From Massilia violaceinigra (GTDB lineage: Bacteria > Pseudomonadota > Gammaproteobacteria > Burkholderiales > Burkholderiaceae_D), in contig NZ_CP024608.1 of NCBI RefSeq assembly GCF_002752675.1, positions 6,200,001 through 6,264,000 of the forward strand: 64,000 nt of DNA, in the 5' to 3' direction. Below are positions 16,031 to 25,156 of this stretch, one piece after another. Each line of letters opens with the position of its first letter. Position 1 is the stretch's first letter. The notes beneath the pieces are model-generated. The model searched no databases. It saw only the letters and a list, made by a program, of their open reading frames with translations, and was not told the DNA's origin. Both the position numbers and the translations under genes were made by a program.

Positions 16031-16999
16031 TTACAGCAGCATGCCCAGGCTTTCGGTATGGCCGTAGGCGTCGTACCACAGGGCCGCATTGCTGCCGGTG
16101 ATGTCGATGCCGCCAGGATTGACTGCATACAGCTGTGCCAGGTCTCCGCCGAGCGGGCTGTCGCCGGTCTCCAGGCGAGCCTGATCGAGCTGCGCGGCAA
16201 AATACCATGCGCCGGTTGCGGGATCGGCGCCGTACATCGCATCGAAGGCGGCGATCAACGGCAGCATGTCGTAGAGCCCGCTCAAGGCGCCCTCCCCGCC
16301 GGCGTCATCGAGCACCTGTAGCCGGAAGCCGTCCGGCGCGGGATTGTCGTACCAGCCGGCAAACGCCATGCCTTCCGTCGCGCTGGTCATAAGCATCAGA
16401 TCGCTGCCCGAGCGGGCAAGGAACATCTCCGGCTCGCGGATGCCGCCGCCCACCGAAACGGCGGCAGCGCCGCGGGCGCACAAGGTGACGGTATCGAGCC
16501 CGTCACCCGCGTTGAAGGCGATCGTGAAATCGGCACCCCACGCGGTGATGTTGTCATTGCCCGTCCCGCCGACGTACAAGCTCTGCCCCGCCCCTTCGAT
16601 CAGGTCGTCGCCAGCGCCACCGTGCAACAGATTATTGCCATGCACATCCTGGAGGATATCGTTGCCATCCTGGCCGAACAGCAGGTCGGCGCCGTCGCGG
16701 CCGTGCATGATGTCGTTGTCCTCGCCGCCGATGAGTACCTCGTAGGCGCTGCCCTCCTCCGGGGCCTCGCCCGTCCACATGGTGTGCAGAAATTCATTTT
16801 CCGGAAACCAGTACGCGGTACTGCCATCGTCGCCGCTCAGGATCATGGCTTCCATGTCGAAGTCGGCCGACACGTGCGACAGGGTGGCAAAGGTGGCGGA
16901 CACGTCGTCGCCCAGGTCCATGTCCCAAAGTACGAACATGCAGTAATCGGGGTCGCCTGCATGCAGGGCGTCGAGAGGGCTGCGTACGGTGGTGGTCAT
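16031..16999 (-). CDS. RTX-repeat calcium-binding protein
   Basis: A 322-residue protein with no N-terminal signal peptide. Residues about 90-165 carry RTX nonapeptide-like repeats (GGEDNDIMHG, GADLLFGQDGNDILQ, LHGGAGDDLIEG, GGTGNDNI), which form a Ca2+-binding beta-roll in type I-secreted proteins. The C-terminal 150 residues include FRLQVLDDAGG and a stretch seen in haemolysin-like repeats. Export by a type I system is expected, but no dedicated transporter adjoins it. The ATG at 16999 has GGAGA upstream. The repeat set is short, so this is more likely a secreted accessory protein than a toxin. Confidence 0.8.
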   Translation of the reverse strand: MTTTVRSPLDALHAGDPDYCMFVLWDMDLGDDVSATFATLSHVSADFDMEAMILSGDDGSTAYWFPENEFLHTMWTGEAPEEGSAYEVLIGGEDNDIMHGRDGADLLFGQDGNDILQDVHGNNLLHGGAGDDLIEGAGQSLYVGGTGNDNITAWGADFTIAFNAGDGLDTVTLCARGAAAVSVGGGIREPEMFLARSGSDLMLMTSATEGMAFAGWYDNPAPDGFRLQVLDDAGGEGALSGLYDMLPLIAAFDAMYGADPATGAWYFAAQLDQARLETGDSPLGGDLAQLYAVNPGGIDITGSNAALWYDAYGHTESLGMLL

Positions 17000-17222
17000 G
17001 AGTTCTCCAGAAAAGGGCGACGCTGGGTCGCGGGCAGCCGGGCCGGCCGGCACCCGGCATCAGCTTGACACCCGATAAATATAACTTTTCTTAGGGAAAC
17101 TTTATGAACGCAGGTCACGGATGTGCTGCGAGAATGTTGACCACGGACAACTACTTCATTAGACCCGGCGGCGCCCAGTATTGCCGGTGCTGGCGAGCCG
17201 GCATGCCGTCTGGGCGTTGGCC

Positions 17223-17852
17223 CTATTTTTTGAAGATATCCGTGTAAAAGCCGCTGGCCTGCAGCACCACCGTCACCGGTTCGTCGGTCTTGTTCTTCCA
17301 GTACCAGCCGTGCACCCCCGTGAACGGTGCGATCAGGGCGCCGCTGGACTGGCTGACGTCGTTCTCGAGGATGAAGCTTTCGAACTCGTCGCCCTTGGCA
17401 TTGACCGGCTCGCCATGAAAGTCATGGTTGAGCGCTTCGCCTTTCGTCGTTTTCCAGGAAAAGATCAAGGTCGCGCCTTTCGCAAGATGGGTCTTCACCT
17501 CCACGCCTTTGCCGGGAGGCAAGGTAATCTCCTGCGTGTCGGCCCGGTAAGCAACCGTCTGCTTCGACGCGATGGTGAGAGCGCGTACTTCACCCGGGGC
17601 CGAGACAGTCGATCCTTTTGGCGCTGGCGCCGGCGTGGCCGCACTCTTAGCCGCTTCGACAGGGGGCGCTGCGGCACTGTGCAGCTTGGTCAGGCCGAGC
17701 GCCCTCCCCGCACCAGTCGGATCAATCCCGTACTCGGCAGGCAGGACAGCGACGGTGAGCAGCACGGCGGCCACCGCAGCGGCGACGAGACAGCCGCGCA
17801 AGAGTTCTTTTTTAGGCGCGACAACGCCGGCGTTCGATGAAGGCAAGGACAT
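17223..17852 (-). CDS. Transmembrane anchor protein paired with HupE/UreJ
   Basis: A 209-residue single-pass protein. A helix near residues 20-38 (LRGCLVAAAVAAVLLTVAVL) is followed by a Pro/Ala-rich linker (APAPKGS) and a beta-rich domain with LPPGKGVEVKTHLAKGATLI, HDFHGEP and GVHGWYWKNKTDEPV. This layout is that of the 'transmembrane anchor protein' family, which is often next to a HupE/UreJ gene. The Shine-Dalgarno AGGAAAG overlaps the end of the upstream hupE-like gene, so the two are coupled. Conserved His and Trp residues might bind a metal, but the role is unknown. Confidence 0.75.
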   Translation of the reverse strand: MSLPSSNAGVVAPKKELLRGCLVAAAVAAVLLTVAVLPAEYGIDPTGAGRALGLTKLHSAAAPPVEAAKSAATPAPAPKGSTVSAPGEVRALTIASKQTVAYRADTQEITLPPGKGVEVKTHLAKGATLIFSWKTTKGEALNHDFHGEPVNAKGDEFESFILENDVSQSSGALIAPFTGVHGWYWKNKTDEPVTVVLQASGFYTDIFKK

Positions 17853-17860
17853 GGACTTTC

Positions 17861-18562
17861 CTATTGACTGATATAGCCGGTGAACTGGAGGCCGGCAAGA
17901 ACAAAGCCGGCGCTCATGAGCGCAAAATTGCTGGTCAAGGCGTGCCGGGCGAAACTGGCGGTTGTGCGCCAGTAGCGCACCACGATCAAAATCATGCCGA
18001 GCGCGAGCAGCTGGCCGAGCTCCACCCCGAGGTTGAAAGCGATCATGTTCGGTACCAGGCCGTCGGGCGACAGGGAAAAATCCTGCAGCTTGGTCGCCAG
18101 CCCCAGGCCGTGGAAGAAACCGAAGATCAGCACCGCCGCCTTTTTGTTCGGCTGAAACCCGAACACGGTCTTGAAGCCGCCCAGGTTATCGAAGGCGCGG
18201 TAGACGATCGACAGGCCGATGATGGCGTCCACCAGGTAGGCGTTGATATGCCAGCCGTTGAGCACCCCAAGCAGCAAGGTGGTGCTGTGGCCGAGCGCGA
18301 ACAGGGTCACATACACGCCGATATCCTTCATCCGGTACAGGAAGAAGATCACGCCGCACAGGAACAGCAGATGGTCGTAGCCGGTCACCATGTGCTTGGC
18401 GCCCAGGTACAGATAGGGCAGGAAGTGCACGCCGGTGGCACCTTGCAGGAAACTCTGGTCCGACTCGGAGACGCCGTGCGCAAACGCTCCGGCCGTCACA
18501 AGGCACAGCAGCATGCCCAACAGCCATCCACGGGCGGCGCCGCCCGTACCATTTATCAACAT
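17861..18562 (-). CDS. HupE/UreJ family membrane protein
   Basis: A 233-residue protein with an N-terminal signal-like helix (LLGMLLCLVTAGAFAHG) and about six further membrane segments. FLPYLYLGAKHMVTGYDHLL and ALGHSTTLLLGVL carry the conserved His/Asp residues of the HupE/UreJ family, linked to nickel or cobalt uptake for hydrogenase or urease. No hydrogenase or urease genes are here, so the metal is uncertain. The ATG at 18562 has AGGAG 8 nt upstream, and the anchor-protein gene follows after 8 nt. Confidence 0.83.
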   Translation of the reverse strand: MLINGTGGAARGWLLGMLLCLVTAGAFAHGVSESDQSFLQGATGVHFLPYLYLGAKHMVTGYDHLLFLCGVIFFLYRMKDIGVYVTLFALGHSTTLLLGVLNGWHINAYLVDAIIGLSIVYRAFDNLGGFKTVFGFQPNKKAAVLIFGFFHGLGLATKLQDFSLSPDGLVPNMIAFNLGVELGQLLALGMILIVVRYWRTTASFARHALTSNFALMSAGFVLAGLQFTGYISQ

Positions 18563-18734
18563 ACGCTATGCTCCTGATTGTCTGAAAACACTTGCCGCCC
18601 CTTCAGGAGCCGGCTTGCCATGCAAAATCGCACGGCCACGCTGCTGGATCGGCTGCGCCAGGAACATGCCGCCGGCGAGCGCACGACCGCCGACGCGGCC
18701 CACCCGCGATGGCAGCCGTAGCGATGCGGGCTGA

Positions 18735-19109
18735 TCAGTCTTTTTTCTTCATCAGCCCCGCCAAGGCGGCGAACGGGTTGTGCGTGGCCGGCGCCACCTC
18801 GGCCGACAGCAGCCCGGCACCGCGGTCCGCTTCCAGGTAGCGCGAGTGCTCGTTGTCGTGGCAGTACAGGCACAGCAGCTCCCAGTTGCTGCCATCGGGC
18901 GGATTGTTGTCGTGGTTGTGGTCGCGATGGTGCACCGTCAGCTGCGACACGTTCGCGTTGGTGAATTCGCGCATGCAGCGGCCGCAAATCCAGGGATACA
19001 TTTTCAGGGAACGCGCCCGGTAGCCGGATTCGCGCGTTTCCGCAGCCTTGCGGGCATCGGCCACGATCTTGTCGAGACGGGCGGCGTCGGGTTTTTTAGG
19101 CAGTGTCAT
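18735..19109 (-). CDS. yajD: YajD-type HNH nuclease
   Basis: A 124-residue protein. An HNH/zinc-finger core spans residues about 35-95: PWICGRCMREF supplies the first cysteine pair, LTVHHRDHNHDNNPPDGSN the HH/N motif, and LLCLYCHDNEHS the second pair and final His. This is the arrangement of YajD, a small HNH protein of uncertain cellular role. The ATG at 19109 gives the usual family length; longer in-frame starts extend into non-conserved sequence. It lies alone between hupE and the LytTR gene. Confidence 0.85.
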   Translation of the reverse strand: MTLPKKPDAARLDKIVADARKAAETRESGYRARSLKMYPWICGRCMREFTNANVSQLTVHHRDHNHDNNPPDGSNWELLCLYCHDNEHSRYLEADRGAGLLSAEVAPATHNPFAALAGLMKKKD

Positions 19110-19275
19110 ACACGGTGGCTTTCTATCACGTTGCCGCATGGCGCGGCAGAAAGCGGATTGTCGCAGAGTTTGTGGTGGTGGTCGAGTGATGCGCGCCCGG
19201 CAAGCCCCTTCAGCGCTGAATCCGAGGCTCATCGCAAGGCCGACTTCTCCGGTCGTACCTGACGGCAAGCGAGCT

Positions 19276-20037
19276 TCACATCTGGCGAAAGCGCCGCACG
19301 AACGACTCTGCCACCGGCAGCAATTCGCGCCGGCTCTTCAGTTTCAAGGTCAGCTGTCCGGCCATGTTCGGCTCGATGCTGGCGATCTCCATCGCATTGA
19401 CGACGGTCGAGCGGTGGGTCTGCCAGAATTGATCCGGGTCGAGCTCGCTCATCAGTTCCTTGAGGGTTTTCTTGATCAGCACTTCGGAATCGGCCAGCAC
19501 GACCCGCGTATATTTTTGATCCGACTGAAAAAAGACGACTTCATCAATCGTAATCAGGCGGATCGCGTTGCCCACGGATGCGGTGATCCAGCGCAAATAC
19601 GATGCCGTCACCTGTCGCGGCGCGAGGTTCTCGAGCACATCCGTCAGGTCGAGCGGCTTGCTTGCGATACGCTGCTTGAGCCGCCGCACGGTCAGCGCGA
19701 TCCGTGCGGGATCGATTGGCTTGAGGATGTAATCCACGGCACCGTTGTCGAACGCATCGATGGCATGGGCGTCGAAGGCCGTCACAAACACGACATGGCA
19801 GCGGTCGCGCAAGGTGCGGGCAATGTCGAGGCGGTTGGGATCTGGAATCTGAATGTCGAGAAAGACGATATCCGGCGCGTGCTGCGCGATCTGGCGCAGC
19901 GCATCGCAGCCATCGGCGGCATGCCCGACGATTGTCAGCGCCGGCCACAAGGCAACCAGCAATTCGCGCAATTCGTCGTGCATTGCCGGCTCGTCTTCGA
20001 CAATCAGCGCCCTCGGTGCCGCTTCACTGGCAGACAT
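19276..20037 (-). CDS. LytTR-family response regulator
   Basis: A 253-residue response regulator. The receiver domain (residues 9-120) shows the acidic pair VEDEP, the phospho-acceptor Asp61 in VFLDIQIP, the Thr in FVTAFD and the Lys in ILKPID. The LytTR DNA-binding domain (about 150-250) has VVFFQSDQKYTRVV, IKKTLKELMSELDPDQFWQ and the HRSTVVN segment. Such regulators bind short direct repeats upstream of their targets. It overlaps the preceding degenerate kinase gene by 14 nt and is the third member of a kinase-pseudokinase-regulator operon. Confidence 0.92.
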   Translation of the reverse strand: MSASEAAPRALIVEDEPAMHDELRELLVALWPALTIVGHAADGCDALRQIAQHAPDIVFLDIQIPDPNRLDIARTLRDRCHVVFVTAFDAHAIDAFDNGAVDYILKPIDPARIALTVRRLKQRIASKPLDLTDVLENLAPRQVTASYLRWITASVGNAIRLITIDEVVFFQSDQKYTRVVLADSEVLIKKTLKELMSELDPDQFWQTHRSTVVNAMEIASIEPNMAGQLTLKLKSRRELLPVAESFVRRFRQM

Positions 20038-21096
20038 GCTTGACCACATACTCATTCGCTCCCGCGTTGAAAATTCCTTGCAATCGAGACCTTCCGGCCG
20101 GCAGCAGTTTGGCCACGGCATCGGCCAGCGCGACCGTCCGCACTGGCGTGATGCTGATCGTGCCGATGGCAAGCGCCACACCGACATGATCATCCCACGC
20201 TGCCAGCGTCAGCGTCACCGCGCGCGCGCCTGCGCTGATCGCCTCGTCCAGCAAGGCGGACACCGTCAGAAACAGCGGGCCTGAACGCGCGTGCGACCTG
20301 GCGTCCGGGATCAGTACGTCCATGTCGATCGACATCCCGTGCTCGGCTTCGCGCAAGGCTACCAGAGCCCGGATCAGCGCTAGCTCGCCGGCAAGGCCGG
20401 GCAGGTCGCTCTGTCCGCGGTTCATCGCCAGCCGCAAATAGCTGATCAGGTGGTCGAGCAAGGCCGATGCCTTGGCGGCCTGTCGCGGTATCGGCCATGA
20501 ACTTCGCTTAACACGCGCGCCACCATGGCCGGGTCGACCTGGGCGCGGGCGGCACGCAGGCGCGACCGGGCAAGCTGGCGCGCAAGAAGCGCTTGTTTAC
20601 CCAGCAGCGCGGTGAACCCGGCATGGTCTTCGGCACGCTGGAGGGAAAGCAGGTACACCCATCCGATGAGGCCGCCCCACAGGAGCGACTGCATCCAGAA
20701 ATTGACGAGCTCGCCGGGGCGATCGGCGATATCGGCGAGGCGGCCATGACTGAGCATCAGGTCAAGCCACGCGGCGAGCACCGTGGCGACCGCCGTGCCC
20801 ACCGTCAGCATGATCAGGAACTTCGAGGGCCGGCGGATCAGGTCCGATCCTTTTTCCGTGCATAGCCGGAGAGAAAAACCGACGATGAGGGCGGCGAGCG
20901 CGCAAGCCACCGTTTCACGCAAAAACGCGTCCAGAAAGATGGCCCAACCGTCGCGTTCGATGCGCTCGAACCACGACGGCACCTGCGTCAATCTCTCGGT
21001 GACCGTACCGATGGCGGCAAACACAAGGGTCTGGCGGTAGTTGGCGCGCAAGCGCCTGCATGCGGCCATGCGCAGGTACCGCAACCGCTCAAGCAT
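20024..21096 (-). pseudogene. Degenerate LytS-type kinase with a frameshift
   Basis: This gene copies the layout of the intact kinase just upstream: N-terminal membrane segments, then a LytS-like cytoplasmic part. Two frames must be joined. The first ends at 20446, the second continues from about 20485. Adding one base there gives SEVHGRYRRQAAKASALLDH, which lines up residue for residue with the intact kinase (LAHVKRLYRMDDAAADEVLK). The phosphoacceptor motif is also lost: AQVDPAMVARVL stands where AQIEPHFLFNTL is expected, and the N-box LLDEAIS replaces LVENAVR. So it was a pseudokinase before, or independently of, the frameshift. Corrected length is about 357 residues. Confidence 0.8.
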
Positions 21097-22174
21097 GTCC
21101 ACTCCCGATGGCAATGCGGATGGTTGCGCACACGCCGCCGCTGGTGCCTGGAGCCACCAGAAGACTGGCGCCGGCGCCGAACGTCCCGCGCAGCCGTGCG
21201 CGCACGGTCGCAAGGCCAAGGCCGTTTCCGGACGACAGGCGCAAGCCGACCCCATCGTCACTGACGACGATCGATAATTCGCGCCCGGTCAGCGTCACGG
21301 CAATCAGAATCATCCCGCTGCCCGCTTTCGGCCCCACCCCATGGCGCACGGCATTTTCGACAAGGGTGGCGATAGTCAGTGCCGGCAGTTGGCGCGTCGT
21401 CGACGGCGGCGATACGCTCACCTTGTAGCGCAGGCGGCCGCCGGAACGCTGTTCGATCAGATTGAGGTACAGGACGACCAGCTCGATCTCGTCGCCGACG
21501 CTCCAGTCTGCCTTGCGCAACGCAGGCAGCGCACGCTCGAAGTACGCGATCAGGTTTTTCAGCACCTCATCGGCCGCGGCGTCGTCCATGCGGTACAGAC
21601 GCTTCACATGTGCCAGCGTATTGAACAGAAAGTGCGGCTCGATCTGCGCCTCCAGCATCGCCAGCTCGCTGCGGTCGACGTCGGTCGCCAGCGCGTCGGT
21701 CTTCAGTTGCAGGCTCAACGCACGCGCGGCCTGGGCATTCGCATAGTCACGCATCAGCAACCAGCCATAGATGAATATCGAGACCATCAATGCGCGGTAA
21801 GCGTCCATATACTGGCCGGCGAGCTGGACAGGACGGCCCGTCACAGCCGGGAACAGATACAGATAGACCGCAATGATGATCAATACCACTCCGGACAGAA
21901 CCACCAGCAAGCCAACCACCATGCGCGGTGCCAGATCAAGCGGGTAGCGCCGTTCCAGGAATGGGCTCAGCCAAATCGCGCACGCCCACACGAACAAGGC
22001 GTCAAGGGTATGCAAGACGACCAGTACGGTGTGGACCGGCGCGAGCAACGCTGGTTTATCCGCGAGTATCCAGGCGGGCAAAATCGCGTGAACCGATAGC
22101 ACGCACACCGCGAGAAACACCCACGCGAAACCGGGAAGCTGCCATTGCCGCAAGCGTCGGTATTGCTCATGCAT
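21089..22174 (-). CDS. LytS-type sensor histidine kinase
   Basis: A 361-residue membrane kinase. About four membrane helices fill residues 15-160, without a recognisable ligand domain. The His_kinase segment has LEAQIEPHFLFNTLAHVKRL, with the phosphoacceptor His, and the ATPase part shows the N-box LVENAVRHGVG and the G-boxes SDDGVGLRL and GNGLGLATV. It is the LytS/YehU kinase class, which pairs with LytTR regulators. Its stop overlaps the start of the degenerate kinase by 8 nt, and the LytTR regulator follows, so it is the only intact kinase of the operon. Confidence 0.92.
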   Translation of the reverse strand: MHEQYRRLRQWQLPGFAWVFLAVCVLSVHAILPAWILADKPALLAPVHTVLVVLHTLDALFVWACAIWLSPFLERRYPLDLAPRMVVGLLVVLSGVVLIIIAVYLYLFPAVTGRPVQLAGQYMDAYRALMVSIFIYGWLLMRDYANAQAARALSLQLKTDALATDVDRSELAMLEAQIEPHFLFNTLAHVKRLYRMDDAAADEVLKNLIAYFERALPALRKADWSVGDEIELVVLYLNLIEQRSGGRLRYKVSVSPPSTTRQLPALTIATLVENAVRHGVGPKAGSGMILIAVTLTGRELSIVVSDDGVGLRLSSGNGLGLATVRARLRGTFGAGASLLVAPGTSGGVCATIRIAIGSGHA

Positions 22175-22348
22175 GCTGAATGGCCAATTGTCGTCGATGG
22201 CGGAGTATAAACGCTGCCTCCGATTGCCCCGCCCTCTTTCCGACGCAGCTCCAGATTCGGTCGCGGCAAACCCGGTCCGACGCTACGCCCATCGTCCGGC
22301 GGTACAGGCTGCGCCGCATGATGAATAAACCGTCGGCCTCGTCCCGGG

Positions 22349-23041
22349 TCACAACCATCCCTGATATCTGTTTGCGATCCAGCCGGCAGCTTCGTCGTAT
22401 TGCTGCCACTGCATATAGGCCACCAGTATCAATGTCGCGATACCAAAGCCACGCCGCAGCGCTGCGCCTTTGCGGGCCAGGATGGGAAGGCGCGTATTAA
22501 TCGTTTTACCGCCATAGGCAATCAGCAGCATCGGCAGGCCGCTCCCGAGGCCAAATGCCACCAGTAGGACCAGGCCCCAGCCACGGCTCGCGGAGCCCGC
22601 CACCAGGGCGATGATGGAGGCCAGGACCGGTCCGGAGCAAGGCGTCCAGACCGCCCCAAGGCTCAAACCCAAAATAAATCCCCCCGCTTTCCCCGCACCC
22701 GGGTTAGGAGTCAATCTTACCCCCAGATCTGAAACACTTTGCAGCCTGGCACTCACCCGTGCATATAGACTCGGCGAAAGCAGCACTATGGAAAAACCTG
22801 CGAGCAAAATAATGGCGACCTGACGTATCAGGACTGGCGACGCGCCTGACAAGCTGGCCCCTGTTGCAAAAGCGAGAGCTACCAAGGTAAACGCGGTGAC
22901 AAAACCGAGCACGATGAAAATCGGCCGGCTGCTTCGCTCCAGCGTTGCGCCTAGCAAAATTGGCAACACCATCAGTATGCAGGGGCTGGCAATCATCGCC
23001 AAACCCGCCAGGAAAGCAAATCCCAATTCCATTATGTTCAT
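22349..23041 (-). CDS. CcdA/DsbD-like thiol-redox membrane protein
   Basis: A 230-residue protein with six to seven membrane segments. SPCILMVLPI (Cys21) and WTPCSGPVLA (Cys135) form the membrane-embedded cysteine pair of the CcdA/DsbD family, which passes electrons from cytoplasmic thioredoxin to the periplasm, for instance for cytochrome c maturation. The ATG at 23041 places the first motif near the N-terminus as in CcdA; earlier in-frame codons add non-hydrophobic sequence. No periplasmic thioredoxin-like partner is adjacent, so its client is unknown. Confidence 0.85.
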   Translation of the reverse strand: MNIMELGFAFLAGLAMIASPCILMVLPILLGATLERSSRPIFIVLGFVTAFTLVALAFATGASLSGASPVLIRQVAIILLAGFSIVLLSPSLYARVSARLQSVSDLGVRLTPNPGAGKAGGFILGLSLGAVWTPCSGPVLASIIALVAGSASRGWGLVLLVAFGLGSGLPMLLIAYGGKTINTRLPILARKGAALRRGFGIATLILVAYMQWQQYDEAAGWIANRYQGWL

Positions 23042-23530
23042 TCTTAGTCCATGTTTGATTGTTGGAGCGTCCATGCGGAGCAGGTACACGACGACCACGG
23101 CGCGGCGCGAGGTCGCATCAATCGGTCGTCCGTACGTGACCAGGAGCATAGGGTGGCGATGGCGAGACGTGTCGACCATGAGGACGAAGGCGGCGATTCC
23201 GGGGATGGACGCGCTTATTTCACCGATGCAGGCCAATTCAGCCGGTCAAAGGACGGGCGTTTGTTCTCGATGAAAGCGCTGGTTTGTTTTCCCCTGGTGC
23301 CGGCGACAGGCGATGGGGCGAAACACAGCCGATGGCGTGGGCCATGCGACTGGGGAGATAATTCACTTTACAGGTTGCCGTCCGAGGTGGCAGGGAAAGG
23401 CATCTGCTGGTGACCTCCAAAAACGTAGCGAGCGGCGCAAATTTCATTCGCGAAGCGTAGTCGTACGAAGGTACGGTGAGCATCGCGCGACGACAACTGC
23501 GCCGCGCAGCCGCTTTTTCGAGGTCCTCTG
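23042..23530. other. Intergenic stretch without a recognised gene
   Basis: Short open frames here look like neither coding sequence nor known protein families. I see no tRNA, IS end or clear promoter. Confidence 0.5.
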
Positions 23531-25156
23531 CTATAGCTTTGGCCGAACGGCCATTAGCCGCACAAACCGCTTTTCGCCGTCCGTTCGCTCCGCCTGCAGC
23601 CTGACGGTGACAAACCCGTTTGAATTGACATCCCAGTTGTTTGAAAAAGTGCCAATGGGCGAATATTCCTCGATACGTTTGAGATCGAGATTCATAGGAA
23701 CTTCCATCTCTACAATACAGTTAATAACAGGGCACAAGGGTTTTTCAAGCGTCCATAACTGAGCCGGCAATGCCGAATATTCCTGCAAAACAAAATCCGA
23801 CTCATACATTAACGCGCCGCGCTGGCCTTTATTTTTATCGAACACGTCCAGCGACACCTCGGAATAGCCCGTGCCCGATGGACTGATCTTGTACACCTCC
23901 TTGATCGTATATTTGTCGGCAGGTCCCGCCAGGTTTTTTTGACGCGCCGGTCCGGCCGGCACCCATCGCCGGTCCCCCACCTGCGCTATCGGGTGCGCAA
24001 TCAGCTTATCAAGACTGCGGGTGCAGTTAACCCTGTCCGCATCCGAAGTGGAACTGGTGCAATCCGCTGGCGAAGCAATAATGCTGAGTGTGAATGAATC
24101 CCCGGGCACATTCGTCCACGCAAAGGCCGGAATCGATCCACTCAGCCGAATACGGCTGGGAGAATCTGCGGGAACGGGTGGATGGGTACCTCCAGCAATA
24201 ATCTCCTGATAAAAACGGCGAAGACGCGTATGTACTCGGGCGTCACTATTCTCCGGCTTCACGACGGTAAAATGATTTGTGTCTGCAATTACCTCAGGAG
24301 CGCCGAAGTAGCCGCCAGCATCTTGAGCTGTGACGACGCTTGGGATGAGGGTCTCAATGGCGTCGCAAGCCCGACCAAACAAGTTACATTTTTCCGTAAC
24401 AAATTTATTCTCAAAAACTTCAAGGCCTTTTAACTTAGTAGCAGTTGAATCACGAGCAAGATTCAGGAAATCGTCGTGGATATCTTGCAAAATAGGATTG
24501 GTGGGCTCCAGTTCCCGCGCCATGTCGTTCTTGAATAACATTGACACCGTTTTCATGCGCGCCGCCCATTGCGAGCCTCTCGCAGGGGATGCAATTAAAA
24601 CGAGCCCGACACTTTTCTTTTCAAAAAATTTCCACTTTTTGGCCATCATCCTCTTCACAACAAGGCCGCCTGTCGAGTGAGCGATAATAAGTATTTTCGG
24701 AAAATGCAGAGGCGAAAGCAAGCCTGCGTTGACTGGAACGCTGAGATTGGTGAACAGTTCATCCGCTGCGTTACGAATGTCATATGTTCCCGCCGAAAAG
24801 GACGTGTAGTAACTGGAAAGAAATATTCCGGTGCCATTGAATACGGGATCGTTTTGAATAATTCGAGGCCAATAAGGGCATTGCCAGTTCTGGTCGTTAC
24901 GCAACCAGGCACTCACATTGTTGGAAAAAATCCCGTGCACCATGACGATCACTGTATCGGACCCCGGTTTTCTGTACCAGGCGGCGCTTTTTACTCCATC
25001 GCCGTTGAGCAATTCTGTGTTTTCCGGAGCGTTTCTGAATTGGTCATGGCAACTGGTGACGGGAACTTGGGCGACGGAAGTTTGCGGAAGCAAATTAAGA
25101 AAAGTCGCTACGGCGATACCCACAACGAAGTGGAGTACAGAACGGTGATGTCTCAT
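23531..25156 (-). CDS. Secreted alpha/beta hydrolase (PGAP1/lipase-like)
   Basis: A 541-residue exported protein. The signal peptide covers residues 1-30 (MRHHRSVLHFVVGIAVATFL...SVAQ). The hydrolase domain has VIVMVHGIFSNNVSAWL as the oxyanion-hole strand and a nucleophile elbow in IIAHSTGGLVVKR; the overall pattern recalls PGAP1-like and triacylglycerol lipases. The C-terminal 200 residues are beta-rich with several cysteines and unlike the core, perhaps a binding domain. The ATG at 25156 has AGGGA upstream and is preferred over the in-frame ATG at 25180. Codon use is less GC-rich than in neighbours. The substrate is unknown. Confidence 0.75.
   Translation of the reverse strand: MRHHRSVLHFVVGIAVATFLNLLPQTSVAQVPVTSCHDQFRNAPENTELLNGDGVKSAAWYRKPGSDTVIVMVHGIFSNNVSAWLRNDQNWQCPYWPRIIQNDPVFNGTGIFLSSYYTSFSAGTYDIRNAADELFTNLSVPVNAGLLSPLHFPKILIIAHSTGGLVVKRMMAKKWKFFEKKSVGLVLIASPARGSQWAARMKTVSMLFKNDMARELEPTNPILQDIHDDFLNLARDSTATKLKGLEVFENKFVTEKCNLFGRACDAIETLIPSVVTAQDAGGYFGAPEVIADTNHFTVVKPENSDARVHTRLRRFYQEIIAGGTHPPVPADSPSRIRLSGSIPAFAWTNVPGDSFTLSIIASPADCTSSTSDADRVNCTRSLDKLIAHPIAQVGDRRWVPAGPARQKNLAGPADKYTIKEVYKISPSGTGYSEVSLDVFDKNKGQRGALMYESDFVLQEYSALPAQLWTLEKPLCPVINCIVEMEVPMNLDLKRIEEYSPIGTFSNNWDVNSNGFVTVRLQAERTDGEKRFVRLMAVRPKL

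Noticed and set aside
18620..18721. A 33-codon plus-strand frame between hupE and yajD.
   Set aside because: No conserved feature, and it covers the promoter/leader zone of the minus-strand hupE gene.
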